From Dysidea avara (taxonomy: Eukaryota > Porifera > Demospongiae > Dictyoceratida > Dysideidae): a stretch of 64,000 nt of DNA. Below, one piece after another: positions 1 through 11,305 of the stretch. Numbering within the stretch: position 1 is the first letter of the stretch; the number at the start of each line of letters is the position of its first letter. The notes below the pieces were generated by a model. The model was not told the origin of the DNA. It saw only the letters and a program-made list of their open reading frames with translations, and did not search any database. Where the stretch lies: positions 25,060,672-25,124,671 of the forward strand of contig NC_089277.1 in NCBI RefSeq assembly GCF_963678975.1, given 5' to 3'. A program made the translations under genes and the position numbers.

Positions 1-539
1 GTCGCATGATTTTATGTTCGCAATTAAATTTATCCGCGAGAAAAACTCGCTATATGGTACTCTAATAAAGCAGTCACTATGTACGAAATATTCTAATAGA
101 GCAGTCACACATGCTTGTAAGCTTGAGATACTGCAATTAATTTTTACTGATGCTCAGCAAAATAGAAAAGTGTCGAGTAAAATATTGAGCAAAATAGGTG
201 AGAAATAAAAGAATTGCTGGAAAGAAAAATAGATGGAAAAAGCAAAATAGGCTCATCCCTAGCTTTAATGAAACAAATAGCTATTCATTATTCGTTTGTT
301 AAGAAATACTTGAGAAATATTCATTGTTTGTTAATCAGACAATTAACTACACATTTAATGAAATTTGAAAGCTGTCATTATTTTTAAACTGTAATTAATA
401 TAATCATCTGTTATAGACAAACACATGTGTCCCTTTGAGAACCTAGTTATATACAAAAAGTTCTTAAAGAATAATTTGTTCATTAATATGAAGAATATTA
501 AATTTGATATTCATTTCACCCCTAATATGCTTTATTACA
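1..539. other. AT-rich sequence without a recognised gene
   Basis: I see no convincing coding region. Two diverged tandem copies of a short motif that recurs through the window (TACTCTAATAGAGCAGTCAC-like) lie at 58-77 and 91-108, next to a GC-richer patch. This resembles the interior of the hAT-like MITE at 47720-48056, so the start of the window may be the tail of a related repeat. The short ORF at 14-208 has no recognisable features. Confidence 0.5.
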
Positions 540-1038
540 TATGACCAGATTTGTGAAAAGGGAACTTCCACACATATCCAATTCTACAAACTCAGAAGAC
601 TATAATCCAGTACTCAAGAAACTTATTATATGTGACCGGATTTGCAAAAAGGTACCTTTTCCACACATTTGACATACCAGCAAACAAAGTGATGTAACAC
701 TTGACTCCTTATACTGATTAACTTTCTCTTAGTATCAAAATGTAGCCAGATACTGTAGCTACATTCTTTGATAATTTCAAACAATTATATGCCATGATCA
801 AAAAGTTATGAAGCTTTAAAGTTCAAAAAATGGGTCAAATTTTGTGTGTGAAAAAGGTACCTTTTCGTACATCCAGTCACATATATAATAATTTGTTCCA
901 TCCACTAAACTACAATATGTTGGTGCTCACTACTGACCAAATTTCAAGTCAATAGCTTTTCCCAATCTGAAGTTATGAGTCATCAAAGTTGGTAAATTGG
1001 ATGTGTGTGGAAGATCTCTTTGCAAATCCGGCCACATA
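540..1038. mobile_element. Outer MITE of the TGTGACC family, split by a second MITE
   Basis: The left end reads ATGACCAGATTTGTGAAAAG followed by TTCCACACAT. The right end is the inverted counterpart, ATGTGTGTGGAAG ... GCAAATCCGGCCACATA. The two halves are separated by a complete 251-bp element of the same terminal-repeat class at 631-881. Non-autonomous, no coding capacity seen. Terminal inverted repeats are imperfect, suggesting an older insertion than the inner one. Confidence 0.6.
631..881. mobile_element. MITE, TGTGACC terminal inverted repeats (copy A)
   Basis: Begins TGTGACCGGATTTGCAAAAA and ends with the approximate reverse complement (GGTACCTTTTCGTACATCCAGTCACA), flanked by TA on both sides. 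Length is 251 bp. Its interior is clearly homologous to the element at 54498-54750 (253 bp), which interrupts a gene of the Pmp-like family. A TA target-site duplication would fit a Tc1/mariner- or IS630-like transposase, but the duplication is ambiguous in this AT-rich context. Confidence 0.7.
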
Positions 1039-1160
1039 ACAAGCAAACTGTTTGCCACACAGCACAGTATAAGTTTGCTTTATTTAATTTTACAGTGGAA
1101 CTTTTGTTAACAATGACCTAGACCCCTCAGGATTTTTATGTATAATGACCATGTCATGAT

Positions 1161-1630
1161 CAGGGGCGGATCTAGGAGCTGGAAAGGGGAGGGGCACAAA
1201 CGGAGTAAGTTGTAGGCGGTTGGGGAGAGCCAGATTCTCTAGTTCAGTGCTGCATTTTTGAAGCAGCAAATAATCTCTTAGTAGTGTCTCACTGTATATT
1301 TTTGTCATTATATTTTTGGCCTTTTCAGATGGTTGTGAAGTCTTAAAGTGCTCTGAATGTCTTAAACAACAGCAACACCATAATTATTCTAGAGGAGCTT
1401 ATTAGTATGCACAAAGGTGCTGGGTGACAATTTTACAGTTTGATTCATTTTGGTTTCAGGTGAACTTGTAATAAATGCCAGTAAAATGTGCATATTTTCA
1501 TGAGTTGATAAACTGATCTTGGCCTGACATAAAGTTTATTAGCTATTTAATCAGATACATGGCTGGCTCCTCCACAAGGTGAGGGGGAGGGGGCATTTGT
1601 CCCAAATGCCCCATCTTGGATCCACCATTG
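1161..1630. mobile_element. hAT-like MITE, CAGKGGCGGATCC ends, 5-bp target duplication
   Basis: Starts CAGGGGCGGATCTAGG and ends CTTGGATCCACCATTG, imperfect inverted repeats of each other. Flanks are ATGAT on the left (1156-1160) and ATGAT on the right (1631-1635), a 5-bp target-site duplication. The 470-bp interior is homologous to the element at 62384-62844. No ORF of note. CAG-type ends with a 5-bp duplication fit hAT elements of the hAT5 group; family assignment is inference. Confidence 0.8.
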
Positions 1631-2112
1631 ATGATGTCCCATTATTATTGTTGCATAGATATTATAATTATGCTTTGTAGTCTACATTAAGCATCCACCT
1701 ATCTGAACTACATATTGGCTAGCAGAGATTTTCTAGCCTAAGGAAAGTGACCATTATACACAGGCCCCACTGTATTGCTATGTCATCTGTAACTGTGCCA
1801 TGCGGCTATAAGTGAAACTGGACCTTAGCTGGTATGGTTGCTAATGGGCACACATTTCATCAAAGAAGCTGCAATAAGAACTACTCTAAAATTTTCTTTT
1901 TCGCTACATCATGACTGATCTCCACAGGATGCCATTCTGGGGTTGATGACCGAATCGAACTATTATAAGCAGTTTACCAAACAGACATATTTTACCTCAT
2001 TTGGTTGTACAGCATTTAATCATAGAATACCTATAAATTGGAGAGTACAGCACATAGTCAAGCCTTTGAATTGAGTGGTTTGGTAGTATTGTAGCTATAG
2101 CATCAACCAACC

Positions 2113-3200
2113 ATGGTATTCAAGGCTTTTGTTGTGCTTTTGTTTGCTGTCATCTTCCTCACTGATGCTGTGGAGGTCACCGATGAAGATACAAGAACTA
2201 CGTAAATATGTGACCGGATCTGCAAAAAGTGGTCTTATAGCCTTTCCAGTTGCATGTACTTGACAATCCTTAACTTGATTTATGAGTACAGTACCAGCCT
2301 GAAATTTGGTCACCTTACACTCCTAACATTGCACCATTGCTCGATGTAATGTTAAAACAATAGGTTAAACACATGATGTGTTATGACTTATCAACCTTGA
2401 AAATTCGGAAAGGCTCTAAGACCCTTTTTGCAGATCCAATCACATTATAATAATTATATGTACACTTTGAACAATTCTGTAACCATTTCTACTCAGTTTC
2501 AACTGTTACATCTATCATATCAATTCTCCACTAGTCTCTTACCTACTTGCTAAGCTGCAATGATTGGAATCAAAGATCATGGTTAGAACAAACAACAGGA
2601 CTACTAGACAGGCCACAGAGAAATCTATTGCCACTGATGTCAACAACAAACAGCAGCAGCAGTGTAACTATCAATCTGGTGTAGTCACATATGTTAGATG
2701 GGATAATTCTACTTGTCCTTTATATACGGAGTAGATACCATATACTCTGGAGTTGTAGCTGGATCATTGTGGTATGAACATATAGGAGCTAGTTGATCCA
2801 CTGTGTATACCTTCCAACCAACAGAGTACCTTAAATCCCAGCCAGGGTATCAAACATATGCACCATGCAGTGTACGGAGCAGACTATAATATGTATAGGA
2901 AACAGGAGGTTCTCCACTAGACCATAGCCATGATTGTAACATTCCATGTGTACTCTGCCAGGCTTATGGAAGTACTAACAAGATAATGATCCCTTCTCGT
3001 TATGAGTGTCCTCCAGGAAAGAATACTGAGTACCTTATGGCTGGAGGTTATAATCACAAAGTAGCTACACAATTACATGTGTAGATAAAAGCCTAGAACA
3101 GGTTCCAGGCAGTGGATCTAGTACTAATGGAAAACTCTTGTATACAGTTGAAGCTTAGTTCATTCCTTGTATTGACAAAGAGTTCACTTTCCTTACACTA
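2113..3200 (+). pseudogene. Decayed short-chain collagen C4-like gene
   Basis: This is a broken paralogue of the intact gene at 9355-10122. It opens with an ATG at 2113 and a recognisable signal peptide (MVFKAFVVLLFAVIFLTDA) followed by VEVTDED. The frame is then lost. About 330 bp of extra sequence containing a MITE (2209-2445) follows, after which homology resumes at 'CTCCACTAGTCTCTTACC' near 2530. Matches to the conserved segments (YVRW near 2692, PCVLCQAYG near 2945, YECPPG near 3001) continue with several frameshifts and stops until about 3180. An intron origin for part of the extra sequence is possible, since GTAAAT-like and AG signals exist, but the downstream frameshifts argue that the gene is dead. 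Confidence 0.75.
2209..2445. mobile_element. MITE, TGTGACC family (copy C) inside the collagen-like pseudogene
   Basis: Left end TGTGACCGGATCTGCAAAAAG; right end CCCTTTTTGCAGATCCAATCACA is its inverted counterpart. A second inverted block (TCTTATAGCCTTTCC versus GGAAAGGCTCTAAGA) lies just inside. About 237 bp, non-coding. It sits within the 5' part of the collagen-C4-like pseudogene. Confidence 0.7.
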
Positions 3201-4978
3201 TGCCGAGGTGCAATCGCCACATACGTACCATAATTCGTTTTATTTTCATGCCAAAAAAATTTGATGTTTATGTGAATGACTGTTCTATTACAGTAGTTCG
3301 ATCATTTGCAAATTTTTTGTGTAAGAAATTTTCATATAATTTTGGTATATGAAAATTATTTTACAACAAAATTACGGCGCAGTGTATTACTACTGTATGT
3401 AATTTGTTGTTGCTGCTGATGTAATATCTGAACATGATTGTTCACATGATCAGGCATGAATCTTGCAGTGTGTCCTTAACAGCATGCATATGATGATTAC
3501 ATGTGTGTAACATTTGCTATTAAATCATTTCAGTAGGAATTTGGTATGCTAACAGCTGTCTATAGTGTCTAGATATAAGCAGCAAGCATTGACAGTTTTA
3601 AAGCCACTACATATACATATATGATATGACTCAGCTATTTTAAATACATGGTTGTCCCTCCTTATGGCTATATATAGTACTAGCTGTAGTACCTGCTCTA
3701 TCGTGCAGGGTGGTATACATATAGAAATTAAATGAAATTACAGTTTATTTGTTTACATCAGTAATGGACTGGTGATAATTCAGTAATGACACATGAGGCA
3801 CTGTAAGAATGTCATTCCAGGCATAGGGTTTTGTAGACACTGCATACCATAGAATTAAGGATTTGGTTACTGTATTTGTATACACTGTAAGTGATAGGGT
3901 TATTGAATCATATAGATATGAATTCACTTGGTAGCTATACAGTGGGATTGTGCAAGATAGCTACTATGTATATAGTGCAGCATGATAGATGGCACTTTGT
4001 CCAGCATCTCAGTGTAAGGAACTGTGAGGGTAGCTATGCCTGTTGCCATTGGTGACAGCCATGTCCATTCTATTGCATGGGATAGGCATTGTTGTTGACT
4101 ACATAATCCCATAGTTTTGCTGTTAGGCATGTATAGCTGAGCTATTTCATTAGCAAGATGATAAACAACACATTAAGTTTTTACACCTATATAAGGTACT
4201 ATGCTATGTTGGAGGGGGCCTGGTCAATATCTACTTAGCAACAACTTCTTTGTGATTGTATAGTGAATTTGATTGGTTAAATTCAACATAAGATACTTAG
4301 CAACAACTTCCTTAGTGACTGTATGATGAATCTGATTGGATAAAGCCATCTTTGCTCAACTGACGATCAAGGGCGAAAATGATAGACTTTGTCTGAGTGC
4401 TTTTGATGACATAGTAAATGAAAATTGCTGAATTGCCAATGGAGAAGATCACTAAGAAGGCACTGATCAAGGTGGATCCTTTTGACATGAAGTTCAGCAA
4501 TGGTGTCATTTACTATGTTTACCGCAAGTGACTGATTAACATGTTTAGCTACTGATTAATAGCTAGTTGATTGATACATAATATTCTAATATAAATTGAT
4601 TGAGGCATTATTAATCATTTCATAATTAACAGGGGCTGGGGTTAATGATATTGTTAGGGGTATGCACGTATAGTATTGGAATATTTTGTGACTTCAGATA
4701 TTCATTACATCGCTCGAATTCTATCATCCAAAGACACCATGAATTACTGTAATCTGCACTACAATGATTCTGTTATGACAAAATATAACCGCTTTACAAA
4801 ATATAACAGTGGGGGCTAGCAAGAAATAATAATAAATATAAACAAAAAATTTTGAGTCATCCAGCCCAAGACAACTCATGGGAAAAACCTGCCAGCCTTT
4901 TCTTTATTTCTTTGCTGTACAGGAAAAACCAAAAATGCTCCACTCTGCTGTTTATGCATGTGTAGAAAAGAGTTCAAA
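3201..4978. other. No recognised gene
   Basis: AT-rich intergenic sequence. A 65-codon minus-strand ORF (4312-4509) encodes one hydrophobic segment (LISAFLVIFSIGNSAIFIYY) but has no recognisable family and no clear splice context. I would not call it a gene. A short palindrome-rich patch lies at about 3320-3365. Confidence 0.4.
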
Positions 4979-6808
4979 TCAATGCTGTAAGTCCATTGCC
5001 CGTGGTTTCCCAAAAATCATCTCCTTTGTGAACATCTCTAACAATTTCTTCACCTTAAGCCTAAACACACGTGCCACTAAGTCTGGACGGTCCAGAGGCT
5101 CCTGACCTGGTAGTAGATTGTTCCTAATCTCCGGCCAATTAGGATTGGTGGTCATGGTGATGAAGAGATCGGGGTGGCCATACTTCCTAACGTAAGTCAT
5201 TACGTCCTGCTGACGCTCATGCATGTAGCGTGGTCCACCAGTGAATGATGATGGTAGAATGACCCTACGACCAACATTCCTGGGGTCACCATCCCCATCT
5301 ACCATTGCATCCTGCAAATCCTGGTAGCAATCAGCACATAGTGACTTCTGTTCACGCCTGAGAAACTGTAAGCGCTCAGTTTCAATCTTACAGTAGGTGT
5401 CAACCAGGAATTGCTGGAAAAGCCGTTTAGCCTTAAGCATTACAGGCACTTGCTGCCTAACCATGATGTGGTAGCGGTAATACACCATGGCTGTTAATTT
5501 CCTACCTTTAGCCAATTTCAGGTTGATGTGCCATCCATCAGTGCCATAGGAAAAGAGTAAAGGATACTGCAAAGGATCATATCCCCTATGAAGTTCATAA
5601 ATGCGCTGCAAAGACCCATCCCTACAGTGCAAAACTATGTCCCTATTATTTACATTATCATTAGACAATAGCACTCCTACCTCGTCACACATCGGGCTAT
5701 TATACCTCCTAGCATGCTCTCCTATGGGCCGTTTGTTCTCGTTAATCACTACCCTAATATTCGCTGGCTCATCATGCTGCTCAAATATTTCTTTAGCTAC
5801 TTTAATAAGCTGAACATAGTGATTATTGTCATGCAAAAGCTCATTAATGCCCCTAACTATGTCAAGCCTTAACCCATCAACTATTCCACATCTAGTAGCT
5901 AATTCAGTTTGCTAATTGTCAATAAAATAAATTTGGGAAAATTTAGGAGACTCACCTGCTGATGGAACTAAACTACCTATACGATGATAGACCTGACCCT
6001 GTACTCTAAAAGAAGGATTGAAGCCAGCCATAGTTATCTCGTTACAGCCGAAGCTTGTCATTTGAAATGCACTATTGTACTTATGTATGTTATGTAGAAA
6101 ATGTCTACCTGCCGAGTCCGTACCTTCATACAGGTGTCTTAAGAATGACTGAGGCTGTGGAAATGCCTCTAACTGGACATTTCCCTTCAAGCAACAAAGG
6201 GATTCCGTCTCCTCGGGAAATTTTAATGCGCCACAGTGTGCGCATTCTACACTAAGTGCGCCTACATCTGTAGTGTTGAAGAAGTTGTGTGGCTGATAGT
6301 TAAACCCCCTAAAGCTTGGGTGTGTGCTTGCACGTACCTGTTGTCTGCGTGTGGTGTTAGCCTGCTGCTCCTGAGCTTTGTAGCGTGGATCAGCCCGAGA
6401 TTCTTGATGAGCAGCTGTATTTTGTTGTTGCTCCTCCCTCCTTGTAGCTGGGTCTTCACGCACAAGTCAACGGGCAGCTGTATTGCGCTGTTGTTCTTCT
6501 CTGGTGGCTGGGTCCTCACGCGCCAGTCGACGGGCAGATGCATCGCGGATCCGTTCCTGTGATCTTCTTTCTTCGTCCTGGCGGGCCACACGATGGGCTT
6601 CTGCGTCACGTTGTCTTCGTCTATGTTGTGAGTCGACTTCACACCTGGCACTGGTTGAGGTGGTAGCTCGAGTTGAAGCCTCCTGGTGGCGCAGTCTTTG
6701 TCGTTCTGCTTCTTCCTGTCTCTTCGCTGGATCTAATCTTTGGTTCTGCTTGTGTCTCTTTGCTTGAGATGCACAAAAGGTAGACAATCGTTTTCGCTTA
6801 GGCGGCAT
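4979..6808 (-). pseudogene. Helitron replicase-helicase, 5' remnant
   Basis: Minus-strand frame starting at MPPKRKR (ATG at 6808) with two in-frame stops (TGA at 6467-6469; TAG near 5914) and otherwise continuous. The N-terminus is a low-complexity charged region with repeated (A)RRLxREDPATREEQQxNTAA units. Next comes the N-terminal zone typical of animal Helitron proteins (CAHCGALKF, SLCCLKG, YHRIGSL). It is followed by the Helitron_like_N domain (PRYMHERQQDVMTYVRKYG, then DLFITMTTNPNWPEIR and RVFRLKVKKLLE). The frame ends just before the place where the HUH nickase motif would be expected; the Rep catalytic region and SF1 helicase are absent. So this is a truncated, inactive copy. Helitron termini were not found. 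Confidence 0.85.
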
Positions 6809-7028
6809 GCTTACACAGCACATCAAATGAAATTTGAATTTGCAATATCACATGTGTACAGTCTCGGCAAATGTAACATGTATGATCATGTGTTTACAGT
6901 CATATACAGTACAGGATTCTAACTCACGGTACACATTGAAGTTTCAAAAGGTACCCAGAGTGACTAAAAGGTGCACTGAAAAGGTACCTGAACGAAAAAC
7001 AAGTGTACTGAGAAGGTGCCCAAATCGA

Positions 7029-7118
7029 AAAAAAAAAAAAAGTTATCACCAACTGGAATTGAACCCGCAACTTCTACACGTAAGGCAGCTGTCTAACCCA
7101 TTCACCTACCTGCCCACC
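7029..7118 (-). repeat. tRNA-like (SINE-type) pol III promoter unit
   Basis: Read on the minus strand, 7065-7055 is GGTTCAATTCC, a perfect B-box match. About 30 nt upstream is an A-box-like TAGGTGAATGGGTTAGA. The anticodon-loop region reads CTTACGT. A run of 13 T residues (A on the plus strand, 7031-7041 region) follows, as for a pol III terminator. The acceptor stem does not pair, so this is more likely a tRNA-derived SINE head or tRNA pseudogene than a functional tRNA. Confidence 0.5.
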
Positions 7119-7499
7119 ACCTGAGGCTACACCTTTATTTTTGTCTTATAAAGACCTGTACAAATGGACTGAGATAGGTGTCTACTTGCGGTTTATAGAA
7201 AGAATTTAAGCCACTTTTCTTTTACACCTTCGCGTTTAAAGAGCGGTAACGGACAAACGATAGCTTGCACGAACTTTTCGAAACCGTCATTGTAGAGCTG
7301 GATAATGAGCGCTTATTTAGACACAAAGACGCTTCGAAACGTGCAGCGGTTCAAGAGTACATGCCTGACATCAAATGGAATGCAGACAGACGGACGGACG
7401 GCTTTTCAGTCTTGTAATATAGATAATCATGAAAAAGACATACTGTGAAGGAAATGTAACTATGCAGTTCAAGGTCTACAAGTACATACACTATATAAT

Positions 7500-8029
7500 A
7501 GTTAGACACCAAGACCAAGGGAACTAAGCGATTTAGTAACCCCGATGGCCCGAGGCTGTAGCGTCCCGATCGCAGCGAGGGCGCTACTAAGGGCCAGAGG
7601 GGTTACTAAATCGCTTAGTTCCCGTTGGTCGCGGTGTCTAACTTATTTAGACTATGGTTTAAAGTACATACCTTTATAGCCAGAGCATTAGGGTGGGCAA
7701 TGCAGAACGGCAGAACGGTTTCTTCCTGAAGTCCTTACAGCGCCCACAAAAATAATTATTCTACCGGTAACCAGAATAACGGCTAGAGCTACAGTAGATA
7801 CGCCGTTTAGTCTACTATTTGTCCAGAGTTATTCGCAGAACACGGAGGAGAATTGTATCACAGTATTATCAAGCACTCCAGTGTATCTTTCGTGTTATAA
7901 TTATTTTTCAAGTACAAAATTGCCTGAGGGCGGGTTACTAAATGAACATGTGTAGGTGACTAAATGAGCATGTCAGGTGAGTAAGTGATTTAGTAACCCT
8001 CTAAATGAGCTGTACCATAGTCTAAAATT
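7500..8029. repeat. GC-richer inverted-repeat element
   Basis: GTTAGACACCAAGACCAAGG at 7500 and its inverted counterpart (CGCGGTGTCTAAC, ending near 7641) enclose a 140-bp hairpin with CGATTTAGTAACCCC/GGGGTTACTAAATCG arms. Adjacent sequence to about 8029 begins TTTAGACTATGGT and ends ACCATAGTCTAAA, a short inverted pair. It repeats the GTAACCC...TTTAGT theme (7932, 7995). Probably one or two non-autonomous elements; no coding content. Confidence 0.5.
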
Positions 8030-8589
8030 ATGCCAGGTGATCTAACCAGTCATTAAACTTATAAATACTATGTTCCTAAAAATATGTCAGTATTAGACTC
8101 TATTTAGGCTGTTTTGGGTGGGTAATAAATCTCATATACTCCACCTTGTTTTCTAATGTACTTCACACCTTCAAGCACAATACAACATATGTTCAAAATC
8201 TAGGTTTACCCAATCGCTATGCATTTTTCCATCTTTTGCATTACATCACCTGAAACCATTGAAAAATAACCTCATAGCTACTTGCTGTATCAGCATACAC
8301 TCTGTAAATTACCCCCTTTTGTGGTGATATGGTGAGTGGTTTGCAATTAAGTTTTGATTAGGGATGTCATGTGACACATCATGCCACTCATGTGTCTTGC
8401 ATGCTACTATTCAAAACTCTTCCATTTTATTATTTTTGACAAAGGTGATAATGGCAAATTTAGATCTGTTAATTTCTTTTGTCATTACTTTTTCAATCTT
8501 ATTCATAACAGATACATTAAAACAACATGGTATACATTACCAGAACTGTATTTTTAAAACAGTACTTCAGTTCTTGTGTGCTGGTGGTG

Positions 8590-8790
8590 GTGCTTGTGTG
8601 TGTACGTGGCTAGAGCACCAGCCTGGAAATTGAAAGGTTCCAGGATCAATGCCAAGTTGGTGTTGTTGCTATTTCCTTGAGCAAGAAACTTTACTCACAT
8701 TGCTTTAGTCTACTCATGCAGCTGTATATAGGGACCTGCATGGTGACCTGGTGTCAACTGGGAAAGCAGCCCACCCAGCTGTAACATCAA
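8590..8790 (+). repeat. tRNA-derived SINE-like unit
   Basis: An A-box-like GTGGCTAGAGCACC near 8606 is followed after 30-odd nt by GGATCAATGCC (8643-8653), which fits the B-box consensus. Downstream sequence (CCTTGAGCAAGAAACTTTAC) resembles the conserved central part of several animal SINEs as I recall them; that comparison is from memory. No defined tail or target duplication was found. Confidence 0.45.
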
Positions 8791-9298
8791 ATGGTACCTG
8801 GTGTTAGCTGTTAACTGAGGAAACAAATGCCCAACTGTCCCTGTCTCAGTTAGCAGTGTTGGGGTTGTTGTAGAACTTTGAGTTCTGCGGCTTCTTGTCA
8901 TGAGACCTAGCCTCCTGCAGGTTACTACAGTAGTCCTGCCCCAGGGGAATTTTCCTTTGCAAGACTCGAGTGCCTGAGTGATGCACAGTGCTGGTACGCT
9001 CGGAAATAGTTGTGTTTTGCATGGCTGCCAGAGGCTTTCCTTTGCTTTTGGCTTTGTGTGCATGTGTGTGGTCATCACCATTGCTATGGTAGCTTGTAGG
9101 CTATTATATGAAGTGCATAGCTAATATAAGTCATTTTCTTATGCTTGTCTCACAGAGTGTATATATTTGGATTGATGTGCTGAAGTAGACATTACTCTAC
9201 CTGGTCACATGATTTACATGTTGTTACCTATCTCACATATGGTGATAGCTGTGCTGTGTTTGACTATGACATGCTGACATCATCATTGCTAGTGTGCC

Positions 9299-9306
9299 TA
9301 TAAAAG
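9299..9306 (+). promoter_or_regulatory. TATA box of the collagen C4-like gene
   Basis: TATAAAAG lies 49 bp upstream of the ATG at 9355, a normal spacing for a short 5' UTR. Confidence 0.7.
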
Positions 9307-9354
9307 AAGAGTGTATGCACACTAGGTGTATTGCTGTAACAGTTAGTGTCAAGA

Positions 9355-10122
9355 ATGAAGCTCACAGTTTTCGTTGTACTGTTGTTTGCTGTGTCCTTCT
9401 TCCTCACTGATGCTGTGGAGGTCACTGATGATGATAAAAATTCTCCACTAGTCTCTTACCTACTTGCTAAACTACAACAATTGGAATCAAAGATCATTGT
9501 TAGACCAAATATCAGGACCACTAGACAGACTACACAAAAGCCTACTAAACCACCTGTTGTTGCTGATAACAAACAGTGTAACTGTCAACCTGGTGTAGTC
9601 ACCTATGTTAGATGGGGTAATTCTACTTGTCCCAATGGAGCAGATACCATTTACTCTGGAGTTGTAGCTGGATCAGGCTATAGAGATGCAGGAGCTGCAG
9701 TTGATCCACTGTGTTTACCACCTAATCCTCAATACCTTAAATCACAATCTGGTTATCAAGGATACGCTAAGTTATTTGGAGCAGAGTACCAACTTCATGC
9801 TAATAGTCCAATTGATCATGCTGATAATCGTAATGTTCCATGTTCACTCTGCCAGGCTTATGGACGTACTAACAAGATAATGATCCCTTCTCATTATGAG
9901 TGTCCTCCAGGATGGAATACTGAGTACCACGGTTACCTTATGGCCGGACGTCATACTAGTTCAGCAGCTACACAGTATACATGTATGGATAAAAGCTTAG
10001 AACAGATCCCAGGTAGTGGAGCAGATACTGATGGGTATCTCTTCTACACAGTTGAGGCATATTGCAATCACTTCATTCCTTGTAGTGATAAAGAACTTAC
10101 TTGTGTAGTGTGTACCAAATGA
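9355..10122 (+). CDS. Secreted short-chain collagen C4-like protein
   Basis: Single-exon frame of 255 codons from the ATG at 9355. The frame is open for three more codons upstream but has no other ATG, and the TATA spacing supports this start. Residues 1-20 form a classic signal peptide (MKLTVFVVLLFAVSFFLTDA). A polar linker with TTRQTTQKPTKPP follows. A cysteine-rich globular domain fills the rest: CNCQPG, YVRWGNSTCP, IYSGVVAGSGY, CLPPNPQYL, LFGAEYQLH, VPCSLCQAYG, IPSHYECPPGW, YHGYLMAGRH, YTCMDKS, LFYTVEAYCN, LTCVVCTK. This pattern matches proteins that sponge annotations label 'short-chain collagen C4-like'. No Gly-X-Y repeats are present, so it is not itself a collagen. Likely an extracellular or matrix-associated protein; the exact role is unknown. 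A decayed paralogue lies at 2113-3200. Confidence 0.88.
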   Translation: MKLTVFVVLLFAVSFFLTDAVEVTDDDKNSPLVSYLLAKLQQLESKIIVRPNIRTTRQTTQKPTKPPVVADNKQCNCQPGVVTYVRWGNSTCPNGADTIYSGVVAGSGYRDAGAAVDPLCLPPNPQYLKSQSGYQGYAKLFGAEYQLHANSPIDHADNRNVPCSLCQAYGRTNKIMIPSHYECPPGWNTEYHGYLMAGRHTSSAATQYTCMDKSLEQIPGSGADTDGYLFYTVEAYCNHFIPCSDKELTCVVCTK

Positions 10123-10668
10123 GCAAACAGCTCCAGTGTTGTTTGACAGATTATTGTGTCACACATCCATTTTTGTCAGCTATACACATTATTATGATAC
10201 TATTGTTTTTAAAAAAAATTTAGATGGAATGGTATTTCCAATGCATTAATCAATTTGTAAATTGATCATTTTTGTGTTCATGTAATCTCTAGCAGATTAT
10301 TACAACTAAAGTATGTTTTGCTTGTGTATTAACAAAAACGAAATCTTCATCAGAAACTGCCACTTGAAATTCGATCATTCCTTGTTAGCGACTTATCCTC
10401 GCATGTCATGTGTACATTATTAATTAACTAGATGTGCTCAACATTATTCATTTTGTGTATTGTCCATACTACATATATGGCGCATTATATGCTGCTTCAT
10501 TCAGCTTGTGAACTACGGCGTAACCATCACTTTGCTTGACAGCTTGAGTCAGTGTAGCACAAGACTAGAAAGCAAAGGGATTCGAAATTGCAAGGCATAG
10601 ATGTTTAATTTTATAAAGCAATTCTTCATTTCTAGGATGTATATTCAGTGGATAAATACCCACATACA
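10123..10668. other. 3' flank of the collagen-like gene; no other gene seen
   Basis: AT-rich. No canonical AATAAA in the first 200 bp after the stop; the 3' end of the transcript is not clear from sequence. Nothing else recognised before the satellite block. Confidence 0.4.
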
Positions 10669-11290
10669 ATGTAGAGAGTTGAGCTACAAAGAAATCACCA
10701 CGTAGAGAGTTCAGCTACAAACAAATCGCCCTGTAGAGGGATCAGCTAGAAGAAATTACCCTGTACAGAGTTCAGCTACAAAGAAACCATCATGTAGAGA
10801 GTTCAGCTGCAAACAAATCACCTGTAGAGAGTTCAGCTACAAACAAATTACCCTGTAGAAAGATCAACTAGAAGAAGTTACCTTGTAGAGAGTTCAGCTA
10901 CTATCTAGTGACCCTGTAGAGACATCAGCTAGAAGAAGTTACTTTGTAGAGAGTTCAGCTACAAAGAAACCATCATGTAGAGAGTTCAGCTGCAAACAAA
11001 TCACCTGTAGAGAGTTCAGCTACAAACAAATTACCCTGTAGAAAGATCAGCTAGGAGAAGTCACCTTGTAGAGAGTTCTGCTACTAACTAGTGACCCTGT
11101 AGAGACATCAGCTAGAAGAAGTTACCTTGTAGAGAGTTCAGCTACAAACAAATCATCCTGTAGAGAGATCAGCTAGAAGAAGCTACCTTGTAGATAGTTC
11201 AGTTACAAACAGTTCACCATGTAGAGAGATCAGCTAGAAGGACTCACCTTGTAGAGTGTTCAGTTGCAAAGAAACCATGCACCATGTAGA
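10669..11290. repeat. About 31-bp tandem satellite, small array
   Basis: Roughly 20 units of TGTAGAGAGTTCAGCTACAA followed by ACAAATCACCC or variants. Units alternate between GAGTTCAGCTACAAA and GAGATCAGCTAGAAGAAG types. The same satellite forms a 2.9-kb array at 56188-59130. It is followed in both places by a TGTGACC-family MITE, a 14-bp-stem hairpin and a long palindrome. Confidence 0.9.
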
Positions 11291-11305
11291 GTTTTGTAAT
11301 AAATA

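Noticed and set aside
10669-11290. CRISPR-like array of about 31-bp units
   Set aside because: Units are contiguous with no unique spacers, vary throughout, and the genome is eukaryotic; this is a satellite.
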